Source of the DNA: an uncultured Kineothrix sp.
Lineage (GTDB): Bacteria > Bacillota > Clostridia > Lachnospirales > Lachnospiraceae
Direction of reading: 5' to 3'
Assembly (NCBI GenBank): GCA_910588855.1
Contig: CAJUSR010000028.1
Location: forward strand, 1-49,194
DNA length: 49,194 bases
Position numbers and translations under genes: made by a program. Shown here piece by piece: positions 41,725 to 49,194 of this stretch; position 1 is the stretch's first letter; the number at the start of each line of letters is the position of its first letter. The notes under the pieces are model-generated. The model saw only the letters and a program-made list of their open reading frames with translations. It had not been told where the DNA came from and did not search any database.

Positions 41725-42732
41725 TCACGAATTTTCTTTTATAGTTAATAACAGCAGTTCCATTGTCAAATCAAAATTCACATTGGCTTTCAACCGCTGT
41801 TTTGACTTTTCCAACGCATTAATTACCGTTTCAATGCCTTCATATGTGCTTCTGTCCGCCACCCTTCTAATATACTGTATTTCTTCCCTAAAAATCAAGT
41901 GGTTTGCATCGTTTGTCGCCTTAAACAAAAGCACATCCCGATACCAGATGGCAAGAATATCAAAATAATCATTCACATCCAGTTTATACTCATTGATTTT
42001 TTTGATAGCAGCCACAATTTCGCTGATTTCCATCTCATTTATATATTTTAAAAGAGTCACTGCCTCTTCTTTTACATTGTCAAATTCCTCGCTGGAAGCG
42101 AGCATTTTGGCCTTGCCCACATTTCCCCTGGCAAAAGCCACACAAATATCCGCCTTATAATCGGGTATCCGCATCGTTTCCATCAAAAATTTTTTCACTT
42201 GGCTATCTCTTACAGGCTTCATATTCAACGCCACACACCGGCTCAAAATCGTAGGGAGCAGCGACTCCATATTGGTAGTCAAAATAAGGATAACCGTATA
42301 TTCCGGCGGTTCTTCAAGGGTCTTTAGCAAAGCATTCTGCGCTTGTACCGTCATCTTTTCCCCTTCATTTATAATATATACCTTCCGCGGGCTGCTATAC
42401 GGCTTAATGGCAACATCTCCATTAATTTGAGAACGGATATCCTCCACGCCAATGCTTCCCGGCTTCTCATGGGTTACATAAATAACATCCGGCTGGTTTT
42501 TACCCGCCATCTGTATACAGGAATGGCATTCCCCACAAGGTTCTGCCATACCCAAAGATATTCCCGTCTTTTCGCATTGCAGCGCCGATGCAAAAATCTT
42601 TGCAATAAATTCCTTTCCAGAGTTCTTCTCCCCGTTCAAAATATATGCATGAGACACCTTATTCGTCTTCAATGCATTTTGAAGGTGTTCTTTTATCTGC
42701 TCCTGCCCTATAATATCTGCAAATTTAGCCAT
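41725..42732 (-). CDS. holB: DNA polymerase III subunit delta'
   Basis: A 335-aa clamp-loader subunit of the AAA+ family. The N-terminus (FADIIGQEQIKEHLQNAL, SHAYILNGEKNSGKEFIAK) carries a degenerate P-loop, as expected for a non-hydrolysing delta'. The zinc-binding CGECHSC motif, the VYIINEGEKMTVQAQNALLK segment and the sensor-1-like LTTNMESLLPTILSRC are diagnostic. It lies 12 bases after yaaR and 12 before ricT. Confidence 0.95.
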   Translation of the reverse strand: MAKFADIIGQEQIKEHLQNALKTNKVSHAYILNGEKNSGKEFIAKIFASALQCEKTGISLGMAEPCGECHSCIQMAGKNQPDVIYVTHEKPGSIGVEDIRSQINGDVAIKPYSSPRKVYIINEGEKMTVQAQNALLKTLEEPPEYTVILILTTNMESLLPTILSRCVALNMKPVRDSQVKKFLMETMRIPDYKADICVAFARGNVGKAKMLASSEEFDNVKEEAVTLLKYINEMEISEIVAAIKKINEYKLDVNDYFDILAIWYRDVLLFKATNDANHLIFREEIQYIRRVADRSTYEGIETVINALEKSKQRLKANVNFDLTMELLLLTIKENS

Positions 42733-42744
42733 CTATAAACCTCC

Positions 42745-43185
42745 TTAGGTGAAAATATCCAAGAGCAACCCCCTGATTTCACCTATCTTGTTAAGTATAC
42801 TCAAATTATCCTTCTCGTCTTTTACCAGTTCCTGCGCCAATTCATCCAATTTTGCATCCACAAGCCGGACAATCCCGTATACCCTGTGGCGCCCCCGCCT
42901 ATCCAAAAAGTTCTCTCTTGAAAAAGAATGGGAACGGTTCACAATTTCATTCAAAAAGTCTTTTACCAACCCCCTATATCTCCTCATATCCTTTATATTG
43001 CGATGTTTTGCCAGTTTATCCCCCTGCATCGTAATTTCTTCCATAAGGGAAGTTAATCTTGCCTGTAGTTCCTGTTCTTCGATATGGCTGACCAATGTAA
43101 ATTTAAATGCTCCATCCGCTTGCTGCTGTTGAACTGGCTGCTCTACCTGCATCGGCTTATTTATCTGATTAACCTTTATATCCAT
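42745..43185 (-). CDS. yaaR: YaaR family protein (DUF327)
   Basis: A 146-aa protein of the YaaR/DUF327 family; function unknown. It begins MDIKVNQINKPMQVEQP with a Gln-rich tract, followed by an all-helical domain with RGLVKDFLNEIVNRSHSFSR and LDRRGRHRVYGIVRLVDAKL. The start is the ATG at 43185, 6 bases after GGAGG, giving exactly the Bacillus length as I recall it; the frame is open 15 codons further into the preceding gene. Position next to holB matches Bacillus yaaR. Confidence 0.92.
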   Translation of the reverse strand: MDIKVNQINKPMQVEQPVQQQQADGAFKFTLVSHIEEQELQARLTSLMEEITMQGDKLAKHRNIKDMRRYRGLVKDFLNEIVNRSHSFSRENFLDRRGRHRVYGIVRLVDAKLDELAQELVKDEKDNLSILNKIGEIRGLLLDIFT

Positions 43186-43195
43186 ATAGCCCCTC

Positions 43196-43801
43196 CTATC
43201 GGGTATTTCCTTCTCGCAGCAATGCGGCAATATAATGTTTAATCTCTTCTATACATTTTTCCAAATCTTCATTGAGAAACCGTATGCCTATTTCAGCTGC
43301 CGCCACTTTTTCTTCGCTAAAATCCCCGCAATCAGCAAGATAACGCCTGCACATTTCTTCATATTTCGGGAAATCCTGCGCTTTTTCCCTGTCCAATGCC
43401 CGCTGCAGCCGCAAACCGTCATCCACCTCTATCAGAACCGGTACTACTCTTTCTTTCCCAAAAAAACTGCGCAAATTATTGTAAGCTTCCAATGTGCCGA
43501 TTATCCCATAATTCTTATGGTTTAAATCAATTCTCCCATCGTCCACCATAAAATATTTCCATAAGCCATAATATGTATCATAGACCCTCTCTTCTATGAT
43601 TTTTCCGGCCTCACGGAACTTACGGTATTCCTCTTCATTGGTAAAAAAATATTCAACGCCGTTCTTCTCCCCATCCCGTATCGGCCTGGTGGTATAAGGA
43701 ACTAAAGTGCATAGCCCCAGCTCCTTATCCATCATCAGCCTTTTAAAAACAGTATCTTTCCCGGTAGAACTTTTTCCCATGAAGCAGATAATCTTTCCCA
43801 T
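43196..43801 (-). CDS. Guanylate-kinase-like protein in the tmk position
   Basis: A 201-aa P-loop kinase. The start MGKIICFMGKSSTGKDTVFK carries the ATP-binding loop, and PYTTRPIRDGEKNGVEYFF is the guanylate-kinase GMP-binding segment. The lid is poorly conserved, so it may be a divergent paralogue rather than the housekeeping Gmk. In Bacillus this position between yaaO and yaaR holds tmk (and yaaQ), both missing here. The start at 43801 has AGGA 5 bases upstream and avoids the overlap with pyk produced by the longer frame. Confidence 0.85.
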   Translation of the reverse strand: MGKIICFMGKSSTGKDTVFKRLMMDKELGLCTLVPYTTRPIRDGEKNGVEYFFTNEEEYRKFREAGKIIEERVYDTYYGLWKYFMVDDGRIDLNHKNYGIIGTLEAYNNLRSFFGKERVVPVLIEVDDGLRLQRALDREKAQDFPKYEEMCRRYLADCGDFSEEKVAAAEIGIRFLNEDLEKCIEEIKHYIAALLREGNTR

Positions 43802-43808
43802 CCGTATC

Positions 43809-45221
43809 CTAAACCTCAATTACACGTATCATATTTGTATTTCCGGCTACCCCTAAAGGAACTCCGGCGGTCAGCACTGCCACATCGCCTTTCTTTACAT
43901 ATCCGGCATCCTCTACCGCCCGCGTTGACTGCTCAAATAAATCATCCGCGCTTTCTTCTTTTTCGATAAGGATTGGCACAACCCCCCATGCCAGATTCAA
44001 CTGCCTGCATACCCTTGGATTCACCGCACAGGCAATCACCGGGCAACATGGTTTATACTTTGAAATCATCCCTGCTGTAAATCCGGACATGGTTACCGTA
44101 ATAATAGCCGCCGCACCCAAATCCGAAGCTGTCGTACATGTAGCATGGGAAATCGCCGCCGTTACGTCCGGGGTAACCGTGCTTATCCTCTTCTTCATAC
44201 GGCCGGTATAGTCAATATCCTGCTCTGTGCGCTCCGCAATCTTTGCCATAGTCTTTACAGCCTCTACGGGATACATCCCTGCCGCACTTTCACCGGAAAG
44301 CATAATCGCCGTAGTGCCATCATAAATCGCATTGGCAATATCGGTAACCTCCGCCCTCGTAGGCCTTGGATTCTTTATCATGGATTCCAACATCTGGGTC
44401 GCCGTAATTACGTGCTTTCCTTGTTCTTCTGCCAACTTTATCATTTTTTTCTGCAATACCGGCACTTCCTCCAAAGGAATCTCCACACCCATATCGCCTC
44501 TTGCTACCATAATACCGTCGGATACGGACAAAATTTCTTCCAAGTTCTGGATACCCTGCATATTTTCAATTTTTGCAATCACCTTCATCATGCTGTTATG
44601 CTCTTCCAGAATCTTCCTTACTTCCAAAATATCTTCCTTACACCGCACAAAAGAAGCTGCTAGGAAATCATACCCCATTTCACATCCAAAAATAATATCC
44701 GCCCTGTCCGTATCGTTAATATACGGCATAGATAAAATCGCATTGGGCACATTTACGCCTTTATGATTGGAAACCCATCCGCCGTTAATTACCGAACAAA
44801 TGATTTCTTCCCCACATATTTCGTCTACTGACATTTCAATCAGCCCATCGTCAATCAGGATGGACATTCCTTCCTTAATATCATTTTTTAAGTTTTTATA
44901 AGTGATGGATGCCTTGGAAGAATCCCCCATAATTTCTTCCGTCGTCAATATAAATTTTTGCCCCTCTTTCAATTCGGCCTTCCCGCCCTCAAAATCCCGA
45001 AGCCTGATTTCCGGCCCTTTTGTATCGAGCAGAGTAGCCACCGGAAGTTTTAATTCCCCGCTTATCTTTAATACCCTCGCAAATTTTTTCTTATGCTCCT
45101 CATGGCTCCCGTGGGAAAAATTGAATCGAGCCACATCCATGCCAGCCAGCATCAACTCCCTCAATTTATCTTCACTTTCGCTTGCCGGCCCTATCGTACA
45201 AATTATTTTTGTTTTTCTCAT
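43809..45221 (-). CDS. pyk: Pyruvate kinase
   Basis: A 470-aa pyruvate kinase catalysing phosphoenolpyruvate plus ADP to pyruvate plus ATP. The start MRKTKIICTIGPAS, the LDTKGPEIRLRDF and GIMVARGDMGVEIPLEEVP motifs and the MLESMIKNPRPTRAEVTDIA segment are diagnostic. It lacks the extra C-terminal PEP-utiliser domain found in Bacillus, so it is the standard short form. GGAGGAG lies 10 bases upstream of the ATG. A weak promoter (TTGGCA, 17 bases, TAAGAT) lies between it and the decarboxylase. Confidence 0.96.
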   Translation of the reverse strand: MRKTKIICTIGPASESEDKLRELMLAGMDVARFNFSHGSHEEHKKKFARVLKISGELKLPVATLLDTKGPEIRLRDFEGGKAELKEGQKFILTTEEIMGDSSKASITYKNLKNDIKEGMSILIDDGLIEMSVDEICGEEIICSVINGGWVSNHKGVNVPNAILSMPYINDTDRADIIFGCEMGYDFLAASFVRCKEDILEVRKILEEHNSMMKVIAKIENMQGIQNLEEILSVSDGIMVARGDMGVEIPLEEVPVLQKKMIKLAEEQGKHVITATQMLESMIKNPRPTRAEVTDIANAIYDGTTAIMLSGESAAGMYPVEAVKTMAKIAERTEQDIDYTGRMKKRISTVTPDVTAAISHATCTTASDLGAAAIITVTMSGFTAGMISKYKPCCPVIACAVNPRVCRQLNLAWGVVPILIEKEESADDLFEQSTRAVEDAGYVKKGDVAVLTAGVPLGVAGNTNMIRVIEV

Positions 45222-45303
45222 CTTGATTACACTCCTCCATTTATAGATTAGCTATCTTATTTTTGACCTTTTTTACTGCCAACATCTTACTATCTTTCTG
45301 CCC

Positions 45304-46749
45304 TCATTGCCCTTTCAGTACCTTGATATATCCATTTTCAACACCTTGTATCGAAAAATGTGCTTCATGATAAGCCAAAAGCAACCGGATGATTTCTTTA
45401 TCCAGCCGTTCCCCCGGAACTGCCAACGGTATTCCCGGAGGGTACAGGTTAATGAACTCTGCTACTATTTTCCCCCCGCATTCCTGTATTCTAACGTTTT
45501 CCGCTTCCCCATCATATGCCTGCCAAATCGGCATTACCGTATTCTTCTTTCTATCTGCTTTTAAGTGCATCTGCCCTTTCTTCCCGGTTCCACTTATGGC
45601 TATATTGCCGGCAAAGATATCTTTATCTATTTCCAGCAATGCATGACTCAGCCTGTCCAGCCCCTCTTTGCCATCCATCATGGAAAGAATTGCCAACGCA
45701 TAGTTCCCCTCTGCCATCTCCATTTGCAGATGGTATCTTTCTTTTAAAATATTATATAGCTGTAGACCTGTCAGTTCCCGTCCTGCTGTAAAAATCACGA
45801 GTTTACAAGGGTCAGCATAAACTTTTCGCCCTTGCATGGAAAATTCCGTCTTTCCTATTCTTATATAACTGCATCCATTTAATTCTTCCGCCAGCCTATC
45901 CCTATATTCTTTAACCCTTGCCAGCCTTTTTTCCCCTTCTTTTTCAAGCATATCCAAGCAACTGCTTATGGATGCCATTAATACATAGGACGGGCTGCTT
46001 GTCTGATAAATCCTCAAATATCTTTCTAATCTGTCTTTGTCGATGTATTCCCCATTTATATGCAGAAGTGCGGTTTGAGTCATAGAGGGCAATGTTTTAT
46101 GCAGACTCTGTATAATGATATCCGCCCCTTGTTTGACTGCGCTCTCCGGATAACCCTCATAAAATCCAAAATGAGCCCCATGTGCTTCATCTACAATCAA
46201 CGGCTTTCCATATTTATGGGCAATATCTGCTATACTCCTGATATCCGACACAATCCCTTCATAAGTAGGGGAAGTTATCATAACCGCTTCTATCCCCGGT
46301 TGTTCCCGTAAGCTTTTTTCCACAGACTCTGGGGATATATCCGCCGCAATCCCGCATATTCCCCAAATATCCGGATAAAGGTAGGATACCTCCAGTCCAT
46401 TCAGATATACTCCATGATATACCGATTTGTGGCAATTCCTAGCCATCAATATTCGGCCACCTTTTCTTACCCCCGCAGAAATGGCACTCAAAATCCCACC
46501 GGTACTCCCATTAACCAAAAAAAATGTCTTCTCTGAGCCAAATAGTTTGGCTGCCCGCTCCTGTTCTTCCTTTAAAATTCCATTGGGTTGATGGAGATTA
46601 TCAAACCCGTCAATCTCTGTAATATCCAAGCTATACGTTTTTGCCAAAATACCATCCGCCGACTCTGCACTTCTCTTATGTCCCGGCATATGAAACGGGT
46701 AATAATCCGACTCTCTATATTCTTCTAAGTGCCTATATAATTCTCCCAC
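45304..46749 (-). CDS. Orn/Lys/Arg decarboxylase family protein (YaaO-like)
   Basis: A 481-aa fold-type I PLP enzyme. The PLP lysine is Lys218 in IIIQSLHKTLPS, and the cofactor Asp/His are in IVDEAHGAHFG (187-193). The N-terminus FHMPGHKRS and the FLVNGSTGG segment are characteristic of the short, wing-less decarboxylases found in Firmicutes. The substrate (arginine, lysine or ornithine) cannot be told from sequence. It follows the HD gene by 4 bases and corresponds to yaaO in Bacillus. Confidence 0.9.
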   Translation of the reverse strand: MGELYRHLEEYRESDYYPFHMPGHKRSAESADGILAKTYSLDITEIDGFDNLHQPNGILKEEQERAAKLFGSEKTFFLVNGSTGGILSAISAGVRKGGRILMARNCHKSVYHGVYLNGLEVSYLYPDIWGICGIAADISPESVEKSLREQPGIEAVMITSPTYEGIVSDIRSIADIAHKYGKPLIVDEAHGAHFGFYEGYPESAVKQGADIIIQSLHKTLPSMTQTALLHINGEYIDKDRLERYLRIYQTSSPSYVLMASISSCLDMLEKEGEKRLARVKEYRDRLAEELNGCSYIRIGKTEFSMQGRKVYADPCKLVIFTAGRELTGLQLYNILKERYHLQMEMAEGNYALAILSMMDGKEGLDRLSHALLEIDKDIFAGNIAISGTGKKGQMHLKADRKKNTVMPIWQAYDGEAENVRIQECGGKIVAEFINLYPPGIPLAVPGERLDKEIIRLLLAYHEAHFSIQGVENGYIKVLKGQ

Positions 46750-46753
46750 ACCT

Positions 46754-47362
46754 TTATCCCTGATATTGTACTGTCATCCCGTTCCTGCCATGAAGAGATG
46801 CCCCTGTTTTCTTCTTCGGCATATATCTGCCATGTTCTTTATGGAATTTCATTGTTTCCAACAAAGAACAATATTTATCCGCCGCTGTTACTATCCATGC
46901 CTCGCGGCATTGGGGAGGAACCAGCGTCAATGGCCACATATGCTTCTTAATAATATCTTTTTCCCTCTCTGTCAATTTATATTCTTTCGATGCATTCCTT
47001 AACGCAATGCCCGGATGATAAAACCCATGAAGCCGCTTTATATCCCTATGATACTTATCGTGCCAGTCATAAAGGAAATAATCATGAAGCAACGCCCCTC
47101 TTACCAAGTCTCGCTGATTGCAGGATATATTCAGTTTGCGGCTAATGGCAAGGCTATAAATTGCCACATTGATGCAATGGCTATTCACTGTCATATTCCC
47201 ATGCTGGATATATTCCTTTGTTTTTACGAAATTATCAGAAGTAAGTATATCGCTTCCATATTCTTTCAGCAGCCCATTCCATTCCTTCTGTTTTTCAAAA
47301 AATTTCCTGAATTTTTCCCTTTCTTTTTCTTTTACCCGCTTTTTTCTCATTTTGCTATCCAT
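46754..47362 (-). CDS. HD domain phosphohydrolase
   Basis: A 202-aa HD-superfamily protein. The metal-binding His and HD motifs appear as VNSHCINVAIYS and GALLHDYFLYDWH, then HGFYHP, KKHMWPLT and a late ADKYCSLLE segment with the final Asp. The N-terminus is very basic (KMRKKRVKEKEREKFRKFF). The substrate is unknown. It appears to be co-transcribed with the decarboxylase 4 bases downstream. Confidence 0.88.
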   Translation of the reverse strand: MDSKMRKKRVKEKEREKFRKFFEKQKEWNGLLKEYGSDILTSDNFVKTKEYIQHGNMTVNSHCINVAIYSLAISRKLNISCNQRDLVRGALLHDYFLYDWHDKYHRDIKRLHGFYHPGIALRNASKEYKLTEREKDIIKKHMWPLTLVPPQCREAWIVTAADKYCSLLETMKFHKEHGRYMPKKKTGASLHGRNGMTVQYQG

Positions 47363-47426
47363 ACCCCTTCTATAATGCTATAAATTCTAAGCTGTAAAAT
47401 TCCTGTTTTAAAAATATCCTCTATTT

Positions 47427-48818
47427 TTAATAATAACATACAACCGGGAATCCGGTATATACATATTCATAAATTATTTTTGCATTTTCAAACGGAAGAT
47501 TAATGCATCCATGAGAGCCATTGGTCAAATATATTTCCCCACCAAACGAACTCCTCCACGTGGCGTCATGCATCCCTATATTCCCGTTAAAAGGCATCCA
47601 ATAAGACACAGGGGTTTCATAATTGCTTCCCCTAAGAACCGCATTCCTCGTCTTATATGTTAGTCCAAATACTCCCGCCGGAGTAGTCCATCCCCTCGCC
47701 ATATTCCCTGATACAAAATCACTTTCCAAAATCATTTTCCCATCTACATAAAGATAGAGATGTTGACTCCCTAAATCAATTTCTACATAGGTATCCCCTA
47801 TATCCCTATCCCCAGGCTGGGCTGCTGTAAAGCTATATTCCGGTCTTTTTTCTATAGTTTCCCCCTTTTTCAATATTTTTATCAGTTCATCCCCTTCTGT
47901 ATCCTTATCCGTTTTCCATCCGTATGCTCCACTTTTCAGCTCCACTTCTCTGCCATCCGTTGTATGGAATATCCTGTTTTTCCCATATGTATCATATTTT
48001 TTTGCCTGCTCGGCTACGAAATCTTTTATTGCCTCTTCATCCAGAGACACCTGATTATCATCAATGATTATCCAATTATGGATAATATCTGCATCCACGA
48101 CTACTTCATTCCCATTCCAATCATAAATAACTTTTGAATTTACATATTTGTTGGCTCTATCCTTTACTTCTACTAATTCTTCATTATCCTCTTCTACTTT
48201 TGCCGTTTTATAGCATCCATTTTCTTCTAAATCTACTTTTAATTCCAGTGCATCCAATGCATCCTTCAAGGTTTCCTTGACTTTACTTTTTACTACTTCC
48301 GTTCCGGCATCCGCGCCTACTATGACATATTCTTTTTCCTCCTCTGAATATGTCAGATAAGCGTCCTTCGCCTTCCTAATATTCTTCGCCTGAAAAAAAG
48401 CTAATTCCTTTATTTTATTTTCTAAAGCATCTTCATCATATTTGACCGCCCAAGGAAAAGTATAATTATATTCCTTAAAAAAACATAAAAACCATAACTC
48501 TGGTTTCTGCTCTTTTTTAATCCTTATCAAAGTGTCATCCAATAAAAATTTCATATTAATTTCTTCAGGTAAAATCTTATCGCTTACATCCTCCCTACCC
48601 GAAATCTCTAATGAATAGCTGTCCATTTTAGTATAAAGTATTCCTTCTGCCTCTATAGGTGTTTTATAGCTAAAATCTTCCCCTCCTATTATCGTATTGT
48701 AATAATAATGGTCTTCAAAGTACAGTGAAATGCCTATATAAGTTATCACAGTTAAAACTAGCAGTGAAACAATCGCTGCGAGCCCTAATTTCACCCATAA
48801 CTGTTTTTTCCCTTTCAT
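47427..48818 (-). CDS. L,D-transpeptidase with putative peptidoglycan-binding domain
   Basis: A 463-aa cell-wall enzyme anchored by one N-terminal membrane helix (about residues 11-31). The extracellular part has repeated PG_binding_4-like segments (about 60-330) and a C-terminal YkuD domain with the catalytic Cys438 in TNGSHGCINLPFENA, the upstream His in NIGMHDATWRSSFGG. It forms 3-3 cross-links in peptidoglycan. AGGAGG lies 7 bases before the ATG. It is separated from the tRNA genes by a strong terminator. Confidence 0.93.
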   Translation of the reverse strand: MKGKKQLWVKLGLAAIVSLLVLTVITYIGISLYFEDHYYYNTIIGGEDFSYKTPIEAEGILYTKMDSYSLEISGREDVSDKILPEEINMKFLLDDTLIRIKKEQKPELWFLCFFKEYNYTFPWAVKYDEDALENKIKELAFFQAKNIRKAKDAYLTYSEEEKEYVIVGADAGTEVVKSKVKETLKDALDALELKVDLEENGCYKTAKVEEDNEELVEVKDRANKYVNSKVIYDWNGNEVVVDADIIHNWIIIDDNQVSLDEEAIKDFVAEQAKKYDTYGKNRIFHTTDGREVELKSGAYGWKTDKDTEGDELIKILKKGETIEKRPEYSFTAAQPGDRDIGDTYVEIDLGSQHLYLYVDGKMILESDFVSGNMARGWTTPAGVFGLTYKTRNAVLRGSNYETPVSYWMPFNGNIGMHDATWRSSFGGEIYLTNGSHGCINLPFENAKIIYEYVYTGFPVVCYY

Positions 48819-48941
48819 ATTTCATCCTCCTAATATATTGGGTGAATGCTACATAATTAGTATATGATTAATATTCCTGAAATTGCAGTGAAAAATTTTT
48901 CCATAATCCAATTTATTTTATCATCTATCATTTGTTAAGTC

Positions 48942-48981
48942 AAAAAAACGATTGTTCCAGATTCATTATCTAAAACAACCG
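48942..48981 (-). terminator. Rho-independent terminator after tRNA-Lys
   Basis: A 14-base stem with several G-U pairs, CGGTTGTTTTAGAT with ATCTGGAACAATCG, a 5-base loop and seven T. It ends the tRNA transcript. Confidence 0.85.
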
Positions 48982-48988
48982 TTCCGCA

Positions 48989-49061
48989 TGAGACATCGGG
49001 GATTCGAACCCCGGACAACTTGATTAAAAGTCAAGTGCTCTACCAACTGAGCTAATATCCC
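48989..49061 (-). tRNA. tRNA-Lys(UUU)
   Basis: A 73-base cloverleaf on the minus strand. Acceptor GGGATAT pairs with ATGTCTC; the D arm contains AGCTCAGTTGGTAGAGC; the anticodon stem CTTGA/TCAAG encloses loop CTTTTAA with anticodon TTT; the T arm is GGGGTTCGAATCCCC. The CCA end is not encoded. Confidence 0.96.
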
Positions 49062-49141
49062 ATATATTATGCCGCTGTTTTTTCAAATACAATCAACAAC
49101 AAGCATATTTTTTAAACCACACACTAATATTATAAAAATAA

Positions 49142-49194
49142 TGCCCAGAACCGGAATCGAACCAGTGACACGAGGATTTTCAGTCCTCTGCTCT
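49142..49194 (-). tRNA. tRNA-Phe(GAA), partial at the window edge
   Basis: The 3' 53 bases of a tRNA on the minus strand. The anticodon stem GAGGA/TCCTC encloses loop CTGAAAA with anticodon GAA, and the T arm is CCGGTTCGATTCCGG-like, followed by the acceptor strand TCTGGGC and A. The 5' end is outside the window. Confidence 0.92.

Overview
The window looks like chromosomal DNA of an endospore-forming, low-to-mid GC Firmicute, most likely a Lachnospiraceae (Blautia/Ruminococcus-like) gut anaerobe. The basis is the spore maturation genes spmA and spmB, a FabK-type fatty acid synthesis operon, the yaaO-yaaR-holB-ricT-yabB-rsmI gene order known from Firmicutes, phosphatidylserine synthase/decarboxylase, a LacLM-type beta-galactosidase and tandem large serine recombinases. 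Almost every gene lies on the minus strand, so transcription runs from high to low coordinates.

Layout. 74-10.8 kb: an ABC_ATPase-family protein, then a carbohydrate operon (solute-binding lipoprotein, two permeases, lacL, lacM) behind a membrane-anchored AraC-type sensor/regulator. 10.8-20.3 kb: an accessory stretch that begins with spmB (no canonical start codon) and ends with the 3' part of spmA. Between them are a fructosamine-kinase-like protein, an MscS channel, a hemerythrin protein, a hicAB toxin-antitoxin pair, a PilZ/degenerate HD-GYP protein, a 5'-truncated AAA/PD-(D/E)XK gene and several palindromic repeats. 20.26-32.27 kb: an approximately 12.0-kb insertion that splits spmA. It carries an AAA-ATPase/TOPRIM-like gene pair, three consecutive large serine recombinases, a small protein, a PAS-CPBP/pssA/psd operon and palindromic elements. 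32.27-39.2 kb: the 5' part of spmA, a TRIC/YicG-like membrane protein and the operon acpP-fabK-fabD-fabG-fabF-fabZ-fabH, headed by a consensus promoter and a FabT-type operator. 39.2-49.2 kb: rsmI, yabB, ricT, holB, yaaR, a guanylate-kinase-like gene, pyk, an Orn/Lys/Arg decarboxylase, an HD protein, an L,D-transpeptidase, tRNA-Lys and a partial tRNA-Phe.

Main observation. The two spmA parts are each intact up to the insertion. Joining them at a shared CT (or GG) in the coding strand restores an in-frame SpmA of about 236 aa, and the rejoined sequence T-P-A-G-L-K-A-M-E-E matches the family pattern as I recall it. This is the arrangement of skin-type elements (sigK, spsM/spoVFB-type interruptions): a sporulation gene interrupted by a recombinase-bearing element that could be excised in sporulating cells. 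I know of no described element at spmA, but I could not search. Excision is inferred, not shown.

Working together: the lac operon should import and hydrolyse beta-galactosides; the fab operon makes acyl chains; pssA/psd make phosphatidylserine and phosphatidylethanolamine but sit inside the potentially excisable element; spmA and spmB are expected to act in spore core dehydration.
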